Assembly: GCA_037178675.1 (NCBI GenBank)
Contig: JAYMGJ010000420.1
Coordinates: 1 to 45,063, forward strand
DNA length: 45,063 nt
Reading direction: 5' to 3'
DNA from: Scleroderma bovista
Lineage: Eukaryota > Basidiomycota > Agaricomycetes > Boletales > Sclerodermataceae
The translations under genes were made by a program, and so were the position numbers. The notes under the pieces are model-generated. The model did no database searches and was not told the origin of the DNA. It was given only the letters and a program-made list of their open reading frames with translations. Positions 1-10,216 of the stretch are shown piece after piece. Position 1 is the first letter of the stretch, and each line of letters starts with the position of its first letter.

Positions 1-165
1 ACCTTTGCCCATGGGATCTGGGAGTTTGAAGACAAGCTAAAGACAGGAACTGCAAAACCTAAAGTCCTAAAGTCTAGTCACAGTATTACTGAGGACCAGA
101 TCTCGCTGTAATGAGATACGTGTGTGCGGGCCCTTGAAGTGATGCCCATCACCTATTTCCTACGA
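1..165. repeat. Direct repeat, copy A (partner at 2932-3070)
   Basis: A sequence starting with the block CCTTTGCCCATGGG recurs at about 2932-3070 with small indels. Both copies share the short blocks AGGAACTGCAAAACCTAAAG and GAGGACCAGATCTCGCTG. It lies upstream of the first membrane-protein gene, so the duplicated unit probably starts left of the window. No coding potential is seen in it. Confidence 0.75.
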
Positions 166-224
166 AGTATTACGTAAGGACAGCTACTTCCACTTGGTCA
201 CGGCCCTTAGTAGACTCTTTCAAG

Positions 225-484
225 TGGCTCTTGCGGCGAAACAGAGTCAGTAAACTTCCAAGTGCAGAAGTTGGACATGTGGAACGTCTGACCGATTGCG
301 AATGGCTCAGGAACAGTCACTCAGCCGCTGGGGCTGTTCAGCGCATACTTAATTCCAAAGGTGACCCATCACTGTTGCTCTCACCGCCTTCACATAAAAG
401 ACTAAATTGCCATAATGCAGGCAGTTATTAGCGCTCCGTGCTGGTCCGGACGATGATCATCCTGCGTCTCTACCTTTCCTCGTA
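225..484 (+). promoter_or_regulatory. Duplicated promoter region of membrane-protein copy 1
   Basis: The region from about 225 to the ATG at 485 is repeated in front of copy 3 (about 7038-7339) and copy 4 (about 9966-10216), and its proximal half in front of copy 2. A TATA-like CATAAAAG sits at 393-400, about 90 bp before the start codon, followed by a conserved GACTAAATTGCCATAATGC-like leader. The inverted CCAAT motif seen upstream of copies 2-4 is not evident here. Calling it a core promoter is inference from position and conservation. Confidence 0.5.
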
Positions 485-1727
485 ATGAGCCAAGGATCCT
501 CGAGCTCTCCCATCCTCAACTCCGTCGTCTATCTCAACTACCTCAATTATACAGTTGCACATGACTATGAGTTCACAAGGGATGTATCCCTGGTTACACT
601 TGGTGTACGTCGTGCAGCTGTGGTCCCAGTACATCACCCATCTGATGTACACCGGCAAAGGCCCTGGCCTGGGACATTCTTTCGAGTATCCCAGAAGATT
701 ACAGGTTGATCCAGACGGGGAAGATATCCGCTGTGTTGTTTGCTTACTTCCTGGCTAGGTCAGGTGTTTCGTCCGTCTATCCTAACTATTTTCCTGACAT
801 TTTCAACAGACCATCTGCGCTCACTATGGTAGTTCTGGATGTCATGCTAAAGAGTAGGTGTTTCCTCGTATTCGGAGCACACTCGTCTGATGAGTTGCAC
901 TTTTTCTCTGTGCTGTAGCGGGTCCAATCAATAACTGCACCGTCATAGCCATTGTCCTCATGGCGCTGCAAACAGTCTCGACTGCGGCATCCTCATACCT
1001 CTTCCTCAAACGTGTCCACGCTGTTTACCACGGAAACAACATAGTCAGGCACCTCTTTAGTTTTATGTGGCTCGTCGGCGTGGGCACTTCCTGCGCAGTG
1101 TTTTCTGGGACTCTACACGACTACATCGAAATTGCTGACACGAAACACTGTCTGCGATACCAAAACCAGGCACAATTGACCATCGCTTATGCGATGCCTG
1201 TTATCTTCGACGTCCTTGTCTATTTTGCGATTTCATACAAGATCATCACCACTCATAGATTGGGGAAGAAATGGTCCTGGGGGGACTTTTGGCGTGGAAA
1301 AGCATTCCCTCATTTCTCTCAGGCGATATTAAGCGGAGGACAACAGTACTATGGGTAAGGAACGGTATTATTCAAGTGGCAATCTAGATGCTCGACACTA
1401 ATCTTTCTGCACAGAATTACCAACTCGCTCAACATAACACGGCTGACGGACGGCTCACAGACCAGCAAGTCTCCTACACTCCGACTCCTCTTCTTGAGTC
1501 CCGCTGTGGCGTTGACGAGCGCTATGGCTTGCCGAGTACACCGCAATCTGATCATCGAGTCATTGCTTGACTCGGAAGGGATGAACGGGAAGTCATTGAC
1601 TGCGCCAAAATTCGCAGATAGACGAGTCGCGAACCAGACGCTTCCAACGAGTACGATAGCATCCGTGTCACCCTATTTTGAGTCTGATGTCGAACGCGGT
1701 TGTAGTGTTCCAAAGGGAAAGTTTTGA
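485..1727 (+). CDS. Multi-pass membrane protein, tandem family copy 1
   Basis: Five exons: 485-604, 661-758, 810-853, 919-1354, 1415-1727. All junctions are GT-AG and all phases agree, giving 336 residues with no internal stop. The protein starts MSQGSS, has an acidic N-terminal stretch ending YLNYLN, then the conserved WDILSSIPEDYRLI segment, and several hydrophobic helices, including NNCTVIAIVLMALQ, FMWLVGVGTSCAVF, AMPVIFDVLVYFAISY and SPAVALTSAMAC. It ends in a polar tail. It belongs to the large uncharacterised DUF6533-like multi-pass families of Agaricomycetes; no function is established. Compared with copies 2-4 it carries two extra codons after residue 5. It is the first of four tandem paralogues and keeps the family promoter, but its 3' flank diverges from the others soon after the stop. 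Confidence 0.85.
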
Positions 1728-2335
1728 TGGCTTTGTGACTTGTATTACTTTTCCGTTAGCAATGTAGCCCCTCGTTTGTTGGACGACTTTGTGGAGAGAC
1801 AGGCGTATGCCAGGGGGGATGGAAATGGTGATTGGGAGAAGTGTTTTGATTGAGGGGGTCGATACCGATTGGATAGAAGGTACTTCAGCGCCGGGGGGCT
1901 TTCTCCTGAGAGTGTAGTGATTCGTTGATGCAAAGTTACTTCAGGGGCATCGTGCAGTTTTTAGTATAACTCTTATTCCGCAGGCAGTCAAGTTCATCCT
2001 CGACCTGTAGCGCCGATTTCTGTCCCCCCTTCCTGAGGACGTTCTAACAAGTCACCATGGTATGTCATCTTACATCGGACGACATTGCATTACGTCCTCC
2101 CATCCCCGTCTCACTGTCGTCGAGCTGCAGCGTGTAGCAATGCATTAGCTGTTATTGGCTGATTGCGTGTAAATCACTCTGGGTACTTCGTCGTCAATGA
2201 TGTTCCCTGGTACTGTGATTCATCGTGCCAATCGAGCAAACCAGTGATTGCACAATGGCCCAAACGTGACTCCACAGCTTGCTGATAACAGTTATGGGAG
2301 TAATGGACTACGAGTATGACTGTCATAAGCGACAT
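1728..2335. other. Intergenic; no gene recognised
   Basis: The first ~45 bp resemble the 3' flank of copies 2-4 (GTTAGCAAT block), then similarity stops. On the plus strand around 1776-1920 a coding-like stretch with peptides such as DDFVERQAYARGDG and RRYFSAGGLSPESV is interrupted by an in-frame TGA. It may be a gene scrap; I could not assign it to a family. Confidence 0.4.
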
Positions 2336-2662
2336 TCAGTTGGACTTGGGATCATTCAGATAGGAGGCTGAGGCCTTGACCTTGACGAGACCAGTAAGGA
2401 CATCGAGGGAGTGGCTAGGATCAATATCCAAAATACTGGCTTTACTCATGACGGAGTCGGACAGCGACAGCGAGAGATCTGTACGGTTGACGTCCGAAGC
2501 CGTGGAGTTGAATTTGGTCGCATCCTCCCTATACAGCTGGGCGCCGAGGAACTGATTGATGCGCTCATCAAACAGTTCCCCAAGGCGAACAGTGTGGCCA
2601 AGAGTAGGGCGTTCAAACACGGTCGGCCTGCTTTTATCGGAGTATTGTAAGCCAGTAGACAT
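2336..2662 (-). pseudogene. SNTX-like (stonustoxin-family) N-terminal domain remnant
   Basis: This 108-residue frame contains a stretch typical of the N-terminal domain of fungal SNTX/stonustoxin-like proteins: RPTLGHTVRLGELFDER near residues 18-34, then LYRED, a KASILDID segment, LDVLTGLVKVKASASYLND, and a TGA right after. Full-length relatives are several hundred residues long, so this is a truncated copy or a first exon whose continuation I cannot find. No downstream exon with a matching frame is apparent. In fungi these domains often occur in uncharacterised cytoplasmic proteins, so toxicity should not be assumed. A P-loop GTPase of a type sometimes found with such domains lies at 33.4-34.5 kb, too far away to be one locus. 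Confidence 0.6.
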
Positions 2663-3312
2663 GGCGGGTGTTTATCCTGGTGGGATGGGCAAGCTCTGTG
2701 AATTAGGCGGTGTGGTAAGTGCGTTACCTATAGATACCTAGGACGCCGCATAGTCGTTTCCCAACGTTGCAAAACGGAGGATGTGCCAAGAATGCCTCGA
2801 GGCTGACAAGCTCAACCAACACCATGATGGATTACTGAGGTGGCAATCTGGTAAGTGGCCTTATGTGGGCGCCCGCCTGCGGAGTGCATTGGGCAAGGAC
2901 TTGTTGTCGTAGGGTCTTGCTCAGTTGGTAGTACCTTTGCCCATGGGTTCTAGTTTGAAGACAGGAACTGCAAAACCTAAAGTCTAGTCACCTGAAGGTT
3001 GAGGACCAGATCTCGCTGCAATGAGGTAGTACATGCGTGTGGGTCAAGTCACAAGTGAAGCCCATTTCCTAGATTGGCTGACTATGCTAGAGCTCAGGTA
3101 CAAACATAGACAAATACCTCGTCAGCCCGTGGAGATGTGGATAGAAACCAGAGATAAGGAATTTCAGAAGGAGAGACGGATTGGCGCGGATGGTAGGAGA
3201 GTCGCGTTTTTATTTACCCCATATACGCCCCGCTAAAAGGATAGAGCGATCATGCCACAAGTTTGCAATTTGACGAGGTTAGAAACCTGCAGGGAAGACT
3301 CTGACTAACGGG
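2663..3312. other. Intergenic with repeat copy B
   Basis: Contains the partner of the direct repeat at 1-165 (about 2932-3070). A short frame at 3033-3236 (MRVGQVTSEAH start, 67 residues) overlaps the repeat end and has no recognisable domain. Nothing else is supported. Confidence 0.4.
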
Positions 3313-3383
3313 ATCATGCCTAGATGGAGAGAGAGAGAGAGAATTCTAAATTTGTATACCGCTGCAAGCAATCATGCCTAGAT
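3313..3383 (-). mobile_element. 45-bp 5'-truncated SINE-related insertion with 13-bp TSD
   Basis: The 13-bp sequence ATCATGCCTAGAT occurs at 3313-3325 and again at 3371-3383, exactly flanking a 45-bp insert (3326-3370). Read on the minus strand the insert is TGCTTGCAGCGG, then a TATA-containing AT-rich stretch, then TTCTCTCTCTCTCTC. The last ~43 bp of the 608-bp SINEs at 11990 and 21136 have the same layout (TGCTTACACGGG, TATAAATAAAG, (TC)n). This is the expected signature of target-primed reverse transcription that stopped almost at once, giving an extremely 5'-truncated copy of the same or a sister family. Confidence 0.8.
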
Positions 3384-5209
3384 AGAAGTGGGAAAGGGTT
3401 TGGGGCCAGACCGACTCCAAAGGTGACCATGACATCTATGAAATGCTGGACAACCGCGCCCCAAAGAACTGCTTCGACCGAGCGGCAGAAGTCTTTAGCA
3501 AGTAGCATCGGCGGGACTCCAAACACCCTTTTACAGAACATTGAAGTGCATTTTGCCAGATATTCACTGTCCACCAGAACAAGCCGCCGGGGGTGGCAGG
3601 TACAGAGATACCATGACGACAATGACCTACTACCGACACTAGTGAGAAGGTGGTTGTGGTCGACGCGGGAGAGGTGGTGGAGAGGTTGTGGTCGCAGGGT
3701 AGGGCTGGGCAGGCTGGCAGCACGGGCAGCCGTCGCTGTTGTTGACATCGTCATGCCGCTGGAGGTTGTAGTCGTGGCGAGGCGGTCATCATCGTTGTGA
3801 GCATTAGAATATACTGCAAGAAATTAACGATGCTTATGGATGTGAAACTGAACCACGCGAACCAACAGGGACGCCAACACATTGTACCATAGTAGAACAC
3901 ACCGATTGATGTGTTAGGGGGCACGAATCAAATGTTTGCATTCGACAGCACCAGCCAACTTATAGTTGTGTTTTCTGTTGCAGGTGAGCTGTCGTGATCG
4001 AGCGAACATACTCACCACTCACCATCTTCTATACCCATGGTACCCTGATGCTGGTGGTGATGGTCGTTCGTCGGCATTGGGGCATTGAGCATGAAGCCCG
4101 CCCATTGGTTCACATTAGTGAGCTACCATGTGAATCCGTCTTCGGGTGATTAGAACCGAACGCTGACAGAAAGTGGTCCACTTCGTTGGCGCCGATGTCG
4201 AATGGCACTGAAACGGCCAATATGAGGATGTGTGGGTGTTGGAGGTGTAAGACGCAGAGTCAAGGTGGCGGATGGCTTGAGAGCCACATGGATGCGTCGA
4301 ACGGGAAACAGGCATGTGCCAAGCATTGAAATAGATGTTATAATACGTACAAATGCACCAGAAAATGTTAGAACGTGCAAAATGAGAAAGAAATGTCCAG
4401 ATTTACCCATTGAGGCTGTCACTCGGATGGCGCGAATGGCTACTATTCGAATGGCCGAGTGTATGTACACAGCATTGCAGACAACACGGAAATAGTCTCC
4501 TTAAGCCAGACTCTCTTCGTAGATGAAAATAGTTGTTCCTCTAGAAGGAGAACGCGGAAACGGCTGAAGACGAGCCAGAAAACGTTAGAACGCATCGAAG
4601 ATCTAAAATTCACTGAGTACGCCCAAAATCGAATAGCGCGAACCTGCCGATCAATGGAGAAGGGCCAGTGTCAACTATGTCAATGTATACGTACTGATGA
4701 ACACCCCGATCATGGTCCTAGGTCGAAAGATCGTCTTTGGACAAGTTGCGAGTTAAGACAAGGCGGGCACTGGAGCGCGAGAGTGTCGCACAACCCCATG
4801 AAGCATCCATGTGATATCTATAGATCGAGCCGCATCGACGCATATGAGTTAAATTCGAACCTAGATATGTCGAACGACATATCATAGTAGTAGTAGTAGA
4901 TACCCTTGTCAACAGCCGTACTTTCAGGACCCCTGTAGATGAACATTCTGCATCATAAACACGAATAGCTGATAAACATAACACGTTGATACTTTACCGA
5001 AAGCAAGGTATACTTCGACATTGTGCGAATTTTGATATGCACCTCAACATTCTGTAAAAGGGTGTTTAGAGTCTCGCCGATGCTACTTACTAAAAGAAGT
5101 AATGGCTTCTGCCGTTCGAAGCACTGTGCTTCTTTGCCAAGGGTGCGGTTGTCCGGGATTCCATACCATCACTACTATGAATGCTCTCACCGCGAGGTAG
5201 TTGTCCTCT
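3384..5209. other. Accessory intergenic region with an internal inverted repeat; no gene recognised
   Basis: Short frames on both strands overlap one another and none shows a domain I know. An 80-85 bp segment occurs in opposite orientations at both ends (3466-3550 and 5043-5128). A small (TAG)n run lies near 4887-4900. GA-rich and arginine-rich translations at 3600-3780 look like low-complexity noise. Confidence 0.4.
3466..3550 (+). repeat. Inverted repeat arm 1 (partner 5043-5128, opposite strand)
   Basis: The arm contains GTAGCATCGGCGGGACTC and AAACACCCTTTTACAGAA. The reverse complement of 5043-5128 carries GTAGCATCGGCGAGACTC and AAACACCCTTTTACAGAA. The arms are clearly homologous but diverged by point changes and an indel. 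Both keep a splice-like TTTACAG|AA motif followed by a translatable Q-N-(I/V)-E-V-H peptide, so they could be two fragments of one unidentified gene rather than transposon termini. Confidence 0.65.
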
Positions 5210-5336
5210 CTGACCTGTGATTGGCTCACCAAACGTTCTCAGTGGAGTGATATGGCAGGCACCTCGGATAAAAGACTAAATTGCCATAATGCAGGTAGTT
5301 ATCGATGATCATCCTGCGTCTCTACTTTTCCTCGTA
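5210..5336 (+). promoter_or_regulatory. Duplicated promoter region of membrane-protein copy 2
   Basis: Shares with copy 4 the block CTCTGACCTGTGATTGGCTC, which contains an inverted CCAAT box (ATTGG). The TATA-like position reads GATAAAAG at 5267-5274 instead of CATAAAAG. The conserved GACTAAATTGCCATAATGC leader follows. Function is inferred. Confidence 0.45.
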
Positions 5337-6573
5337 ATGAGCCAAGGATCCTCTCCCATCCTCAACCCCGTCGTCTATCTCAACTACCTCAATCATACAG
5401 TTGCATATAAGTATGAGTATACAAGGGATGTATCCCTGGTTACACTTGGTGTACGTCGTGCAGCTGTGATCCCAGCACCTTACCCATTTGATGTACACCG
5501 GTGAAGACCCTGGCCTGGGACATTCTTTTGAGTACCTCCGACGATTGTAGGTTGATCGAGACGGGGAAGATATCTGCTGTGTTGTTTGCGTACTTCCTCG
5601 CTAGGCCAGGTGTTTCGTCCGTCTATCGTAACTGTTTTCCTGACATTTTCAACAGACCATCTGCGCTCACTATGGTAGTTCTGGATGTCATGCTAAAAAG
5701 TAGGCGTTTCCTCGTATTCGGAGCACACTCGTCTGATGAGTTGCACTTTTTCTCTGTGCTGTAGCGGCTCCTATCAATAACTGCACCGCCATAGCCATTG
5801 TCCTCATGGCGCTGCAAACAGTCTCGACTGCGGCATCCTCGTACCTCTTCCTCAAACGTGTCCACGCTGTTTACCACGGAAACGACGTAGTCAGGCATCT
5901 CTTTAGTTTTTTGTGGCTCGTCGGCGTGGGCACCTCTTGTGCAGTGTTTTCTGGGACTCTACACGACTACAGCGAAATTGCTGACACTAAACATTGCCTG
6001 CGATATCAAAACCAAGCACAATTGACGATCGCTTTTGTGATGCCTGTTATCTTCGACGTCCTTGTCTATCTTGCAATTTCATACAAGATCATCACCAGCC
6101 ATCGATTGGGGAAGAAATGGTCCTGAGGGGAGTTTTGGCGTGGAGAAGCATTCCCTCATTTCTCTAAGGCTATATTAAGCGGAGGACAACAGTACTATGG
6201 GTAAGGAGCGGTATTATTCTGGTGGCAATCCAGACGCTCGACACTAATCTATCTGCACAGAATTACCAACTCGGTCAACATAACACGGCTGGCGAACAGC
6301 TTACAGGCCAGCAAATCTCCTACACTCCGACTACTCTTCTTGAGTCCCGCTGTAGCGTTGACGAGCGCTATGGCTTGCCGAGTATACCGCAATCTGATCA
6401 TCGAGTCATTGCTCAACTCGGAAGGGATGAACGGGAAGTCATTGACTGCGCCAAAATTCGCAGATAGACGAGTCGCGAACCAGACGCTTCCAACGAGCGC
6501 GATAGCATCCGTGTCGCCCTATTTTGAGTCTGATGTCGAGCGTGGTTGAAGTGTTCCAAAGGGAAAGTTTTGA
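5337..6573 (+). pseudogene. Multi-pass membrane protein, tandem family copy 2 (disrupted)
   Basis: Aligned exons: 5337-5450, 5507-5604, 5656-5699, 5765-6200, 6261-6573. Three lesions set it apart from copies 1, 3 and 4. First, the donor of intron 2 reads AG|GCCAGG where the others have AG|GTCAGG. Second, a TGG codon is TGA at 6124-6126, in the cytoplasm-facing KKWSW stretch before helix 6. Third, a TGT codon near the C-terminus is TGA at 6547-6549, 24 bp before the family stop. A protein made from it would lack the last two helices. Similarity to copy 1 is otherwise very high, so inactivation is recent. Confidence 0.85.
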
Positions 6574-6589
6574 CGGCTTTGTGAATGTC

Positions 6590-7020
6590 ATGACGAGGAT
6601 TTAATGACTTGTATTACTTTTCCGTTAGCAATCTAGCCCGAGCCTCAACTCTGCCTTAACTACCTTTGATACCTCGAGGCTTGATCCCATGCGGATAAAA
6701 AATACCCGCATCTAATTATTTATTTCTGCCCGGGTCAGTCCAGAAGGATCTGAGCTAGTCCCAGTGTTATATCATCCTTACCAAGTAATATACGGTCCGA
6801 GGACCATTCCATTCAAATGTTGGATAATTGACACTGTCCATGATGCATTTGACTGGTTGAATGCTGAGGGGTTGCCTTTTTGTTGGAAGTGACAGCCACA
6901 TAATTTGTTAGTTCCTCCTTTGGGTCTTCTTGTGGATCCACCACTTGTCGGATTGTAACCACGCAGTCTACGGCCGACTGAGTGGCATTTACTGAAGCCC
7001 GTCGCCTAAAGAGGGGTACG
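6590..7020. repeat. Duplicated 3' flank of the membrane-gene unit (copy 2)
   Basis: This flank recurs after copy 3 (about 8600-9145) and copy 4 (about 11470-11975). Shared blocks include AAAAAATACCC followed by TCTAATTATTTATT, CCAGAAGGATCTGAGCTAGT and GGTTGCCTTTTTGTTGG. No coding potential is evident. The AT-rich block about 120 bp after the stop codon may hold the 3'-end signal of the gene. Confidence 0.75.
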
Positions 7021-7037
7021 TCTACTAGTAATAAGCA

Positions 7038-7339
7038 CGCGGCTCTTGCGGCGAAACAGAGTCAGTATTAAACTTTCAAGTGTAAAAGATGCACGTCTGG
7101 CCAAATATTTGCGAATGGCTCAGGAAGTTCCAGCCCGTTGGCATAACTCCAAAAGTGACCGTATCATTGCTCTCACCCCACCCCCGAGGCAGTGTCCTCT
7201 CTGACCTGTGATTGGCACACCTGTTCTGCTCCCAGACACCTTACATAAAAGACTAGATTACCCGCAATGCAGGCAGTTATCAGTGCTTGTCCATGCTGGT
7301 CTGGATGGTGATTATCCTGCGTCTTTACTTTTCTTCGTA
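7038..7339 (+). promoter_or_regulatory. Duplicated promoter region of membrane-protein copy 3
   Basis: Begins with the block CTCTTGCGGCGAAACAGAGT that also precedes copy 1. It has the inverted CCAAT block (TGATTGG) near 7208 and a TATA-like CATAAAAG at 7244-7251, about 90 bp before the ATG. Regulatory role is inferred from conservation among the units. Confidence 0.5.
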
Positions 7340-8587
7340 ATGAGCCAAGGGTCCTCTCTCGTCCTCAACCCCGTCGTATATCTCAACTACCTCAATCATA
7401 CAGTCGCAGGTGACTATGAGATCACAAGGGATGTGTCTCTGGCTACACTTGGTGTACGTCGTGCAGCTATGATTCCAGTATCTTACCCAAACTTACCCAT
7501 CTGATGTACACCGGTTAAGGCCCTGGCCTGGGACATTCTCTCGAGTATCCCGGAAGATTACAGGTTGATCCAGACGGGGAAGATATCCGCTGTGTTGTTT
7601 GCATACTTCCTGGCTAGGTCAGGTGTTTCGTCCGTCTATCGTACTGTTTTCCTGACATTTTCAACAGACCATCTGCGCTCACTATGGTAGTTCTGGACGT
7701 TATGCTGAAAAGTAGGCGTTTCCTCGTATTCAGAGCACACTTGTCTGATGAGTTGCACTTTTCGTGCTGTAGCGGGTCCCATCAATAACTGCACTGTTAT
7801 AGCCATTGTCCTCATGGCGCTGCAAGCAGTCTCGACTGCGGCATCGTCATACCTTTTCCTCAAACGTGTCTACGCTGTCTACTACGGAAACAACATAGTC
7901 AGGCACTTCTTTAGTTTTATGTGGCTCGTAGGCGTGGGCACCTCCTGTGCAGTGTTTTCTGGGACTCTCCACGACTACAGCGAAATTGCTGACACGAAAC
8001 ATTGTCTGCGATATCAACACCAGGCAGAATTGACCATCGCCTATATGGTCCCTGTTATGTTCGACAACCTTGTCTATTCTGTGATTTCATACAAGATCAT
8101 CACCACCCATAGATTGGGGAAGAAATGGTCCTGGAAAGACTTTTGGTGCGGAAAACTTGGGTTCCCTCATTTCTCTCAGGCTATATTAAGTGGAGGACAA
8201 CAGTACTATGGGTAAGGAACGGTATTATTCTGGGAGCAATCTAGACGCTCAACATTGATCTGTCTGCACAGAATGACCAACGCGATCAACACAGCACGGC
8301 TCTCGCTCAGCTCACAGACCAACATTTCTCCTACTCTCCAACTACTCCTCTCGAGTCCCGCTGTGGCGTTGACGAGCGCTATGGCCTGCAAAGTATACCG
8401 AGATCTGATCATCGAGTCATTGCTCGACTCAGAAGGGATGAACGGGAAGCCATTGACTGCACTAAAATTCGCAGATAGACGCCGAGTAGTGAACCAAACG
8501 CTCCCAATAAACGCAACCATATCGGTGTCGCCCTATTCTGAGTCTGATGGTGAGCGCGGCTGTAGTGTTCCAAAGGGAGAGGTTTGA
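7340..8587 (+). CDS. Multi-pass membrane protein, tandem family copy 3
   Basis: Exons 7340-7453, 7520-7617, 7668-7711, 7773-8211 and 8272-8587 join in frame with GT-AG introns to give 336 residues. The ATG follows TTCGTA, as in the other copies. Domain order matches copy 1: N-terminal YLNYLNHTVA, WDILSSIPEDYRLI, PINNCTV helix, FMWLVGVGTSCAVF helix, VPVMFDNLVYSVISY helix and SPAVALTSAMAC helix. Differences from copy 1 include one extra codon (CGKLGFPHF against RGKAFPHF) and an added Arg in the tail. The last helix differs most, beginning MTNAINTARLS instead of ITNSLNITRLT. A DUF6533-like multi-pass protein of unknown function; probably functional because all frames are open. Confidence 0.85.
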
Positions 8588-9145
8588 TGGCTTTGCGAAT
8601 GTCATGACGAGGATTTGACGACCTATATTATTTTTCTGTTAGCAATCCAGCCCCTCAACCCTGTGTAATACTTCGAGGCTTGAAGCTTGAAGCTTGATCC
8701 CATGTGAACAAAAAATACCCAGACATCTAATTATTTATTCCTGCTCGGTCAATCCAGAAGGATCTGAGCTAGTTCCAGCGTTATACTATCCTTGCTACCA
8801 AGTACATACTATGGTCTGAGAACCATTCCATCCAATTATTGGATAACCTACATTGTCCATATGTGAGGCATGTGACTAGTTGAACGGTTTGCCTTTTTGT
8901 TGGCAGTGCACCACATTTGTTCAAGTTCTTCCATCTGGAGCCATCGTTATCGATTATCCTTGCTTCCCTGTGGAGTGTAAAGTGCGATTCTCGCCCTCCT
9001 GCTCTCCGTCCTACTGTCCTACGTGTCTGATAACGTTAACTAAATTTTCCCTCGATTTGATATCCCTGTTTTTCTTTCTTTCTGTTGCACAGTGTATACG
9101 ACTGCCACAAAAGATGCATCGTCGGGTGAGGCACCCCAACTAGTA
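8588..9145. repeat. Duplicated 3' flank of unit 3 (contains the site orthologous to the SINE insertion)
   Basis: Homologous to the flank of copy 4. Near 9088-9140 it reads CAGTGTATACGACTGCC and ends GAGGCACCCCAAC, matching CAGTGT...CACACGACTACC and GAGGCACCCGAGTCCCAAC on either side of the SINE in unit 4. Similarity between the units ends at about 9141 and 12662. This unit therefore shows the locus without the 608-bp element. Confidence 0.7.
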
Positions 9146-9955
9146 CTTTGCTACACGTAACACCACCACCCCACGGACGAGCAAACACCCAAGGCGAGCG
9201 CTTCCACCAGAGCCAGGATCACCAGGGAGGCAATACGGCCGTTGCAAGGTCGGTTACCGTTCAAGGCCCCCTGAACTCAAATAGTATATGCATCATTCCC
9301 TCCGCAGACTATGCCAAAACTGTGACGTCCTATCCCCCCCAGGAACGAGAAGACACAGTTATTGGAGCGTATACACGCCATTATTGGCAACGAAACTTTT
9401 ACGTTCGACAAGATCAGTTCTTGGTTTGCGAGACACAGAAACCCGGTGCATTCTCTGCGCGGGAGGGAATGGTCAGCCACCGCTGGTCACAAAGACACAA
9501 GTCCAACCGAGGTCTATGGTTCGCGGATGATGACATTATCCGTGTGTCCATGTTTCTCTGTGCATAGAGAAGGTGTGGATATTGATGCATGAGAATGTAT
9601 GCGCTTTGTAGTGTTTCCATCGTTCACTCCAACACAGCTACATCAGCTGCAACAATTGTACAGAAACCGACCAGACCCTGCCGAAGGTGTCATCACGTTC
9701 TGGACAACGCGTTTGAAAGCGGACAGGGAGGGAGTGGGAGCGTGGATAGAATACCAGCGAGAAACAACCAAAGGACAACCAGCACGGGCTGCACCTGCAG
9801 CTATCGCGTCTGATCACACACCGAGTTTATCACCGACATCACCGACAGATCCGTTTGCGCGGGCCCATCTTCCGACGCGCGCCAAGTGACCATCAGCAAA
9901 TAAATCCCCCGAAATGCGGGTTTCTTTCTTACCGTCTGTCGCCGTAAAGTTCTCC
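9146..9955 (+). pseudogene. Double-homeodomain-like remnant between units 3 and 4
   Basis: This segment is not part of the tandem unit. One frame carries two helix-3-like motifs. ISSWFARHRNP (about 9405-9440) has W, F and R spaced as homeodomain positions 48, 49 and 53. GVGAWIEYQRE (about 9745-9775) follows a Y that lies 28 residues before the W, the spacing expected for positions 20 and 48. Position 51, normally Asn, is R in the first and Y in the second. The two parts share a frame and are separated by one TGA at 9590-9592, unless a linker intron removes it. A pyrimidine-rich acceptor (CCCCCCAG at about 9342) may start the exon. Ser/Pro/Thr-rich C-terminus, TGA at 9887-9889. Homeodomain assignment is by spacing only. 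Confidence 0.45.
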
Positions 9956-9965
9956 CAATTCCGAT

Positions 9966-10216
9966 AAGGCTCTTGCGAATGGCTTAGGAACGGCCCCTCA
10001 GCTACTCAGACATTGAGGCTGTTCGGCGTTGGCACAACTCCAAAGGTAGTGTCCCCTCTGACCTATGATTGGCTCACCCAACGTCCTCAGTCGGTGCTGT
10101 GTCACAGTACTACACCCCTTGACATGACACCTTACATATAAAAGACTAAACCCCCGCAATACAGGCAGTTATCAGTGCTTGTCCGACGATATCCTGCGTC
10201 TCTACCTTTCCTCATA
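9966..10216 (+). promoter_or_regulatory. Duplicated promoter region of membrane-protein copy 4
   Basis: Has the inverted CCAAT block (TGATTGGCTCACCC) near 10067 and the best TATA box of the four copies, TATAAAA at 10137-10143, 74 bp before the ATG. In the other copies the same position is CATAAAAG or GATAAAAG. The stronger TATA could mean higher basal transcription of copy 4, but that is inference. Confidence 0.5.

Noticed and set aside
3320..3800. 144-158-codon frames on both strands
   Set aside because: They run through the SINE-type insert and low-complexity GC-rich sequence and mirror each other, typical of chance frames.
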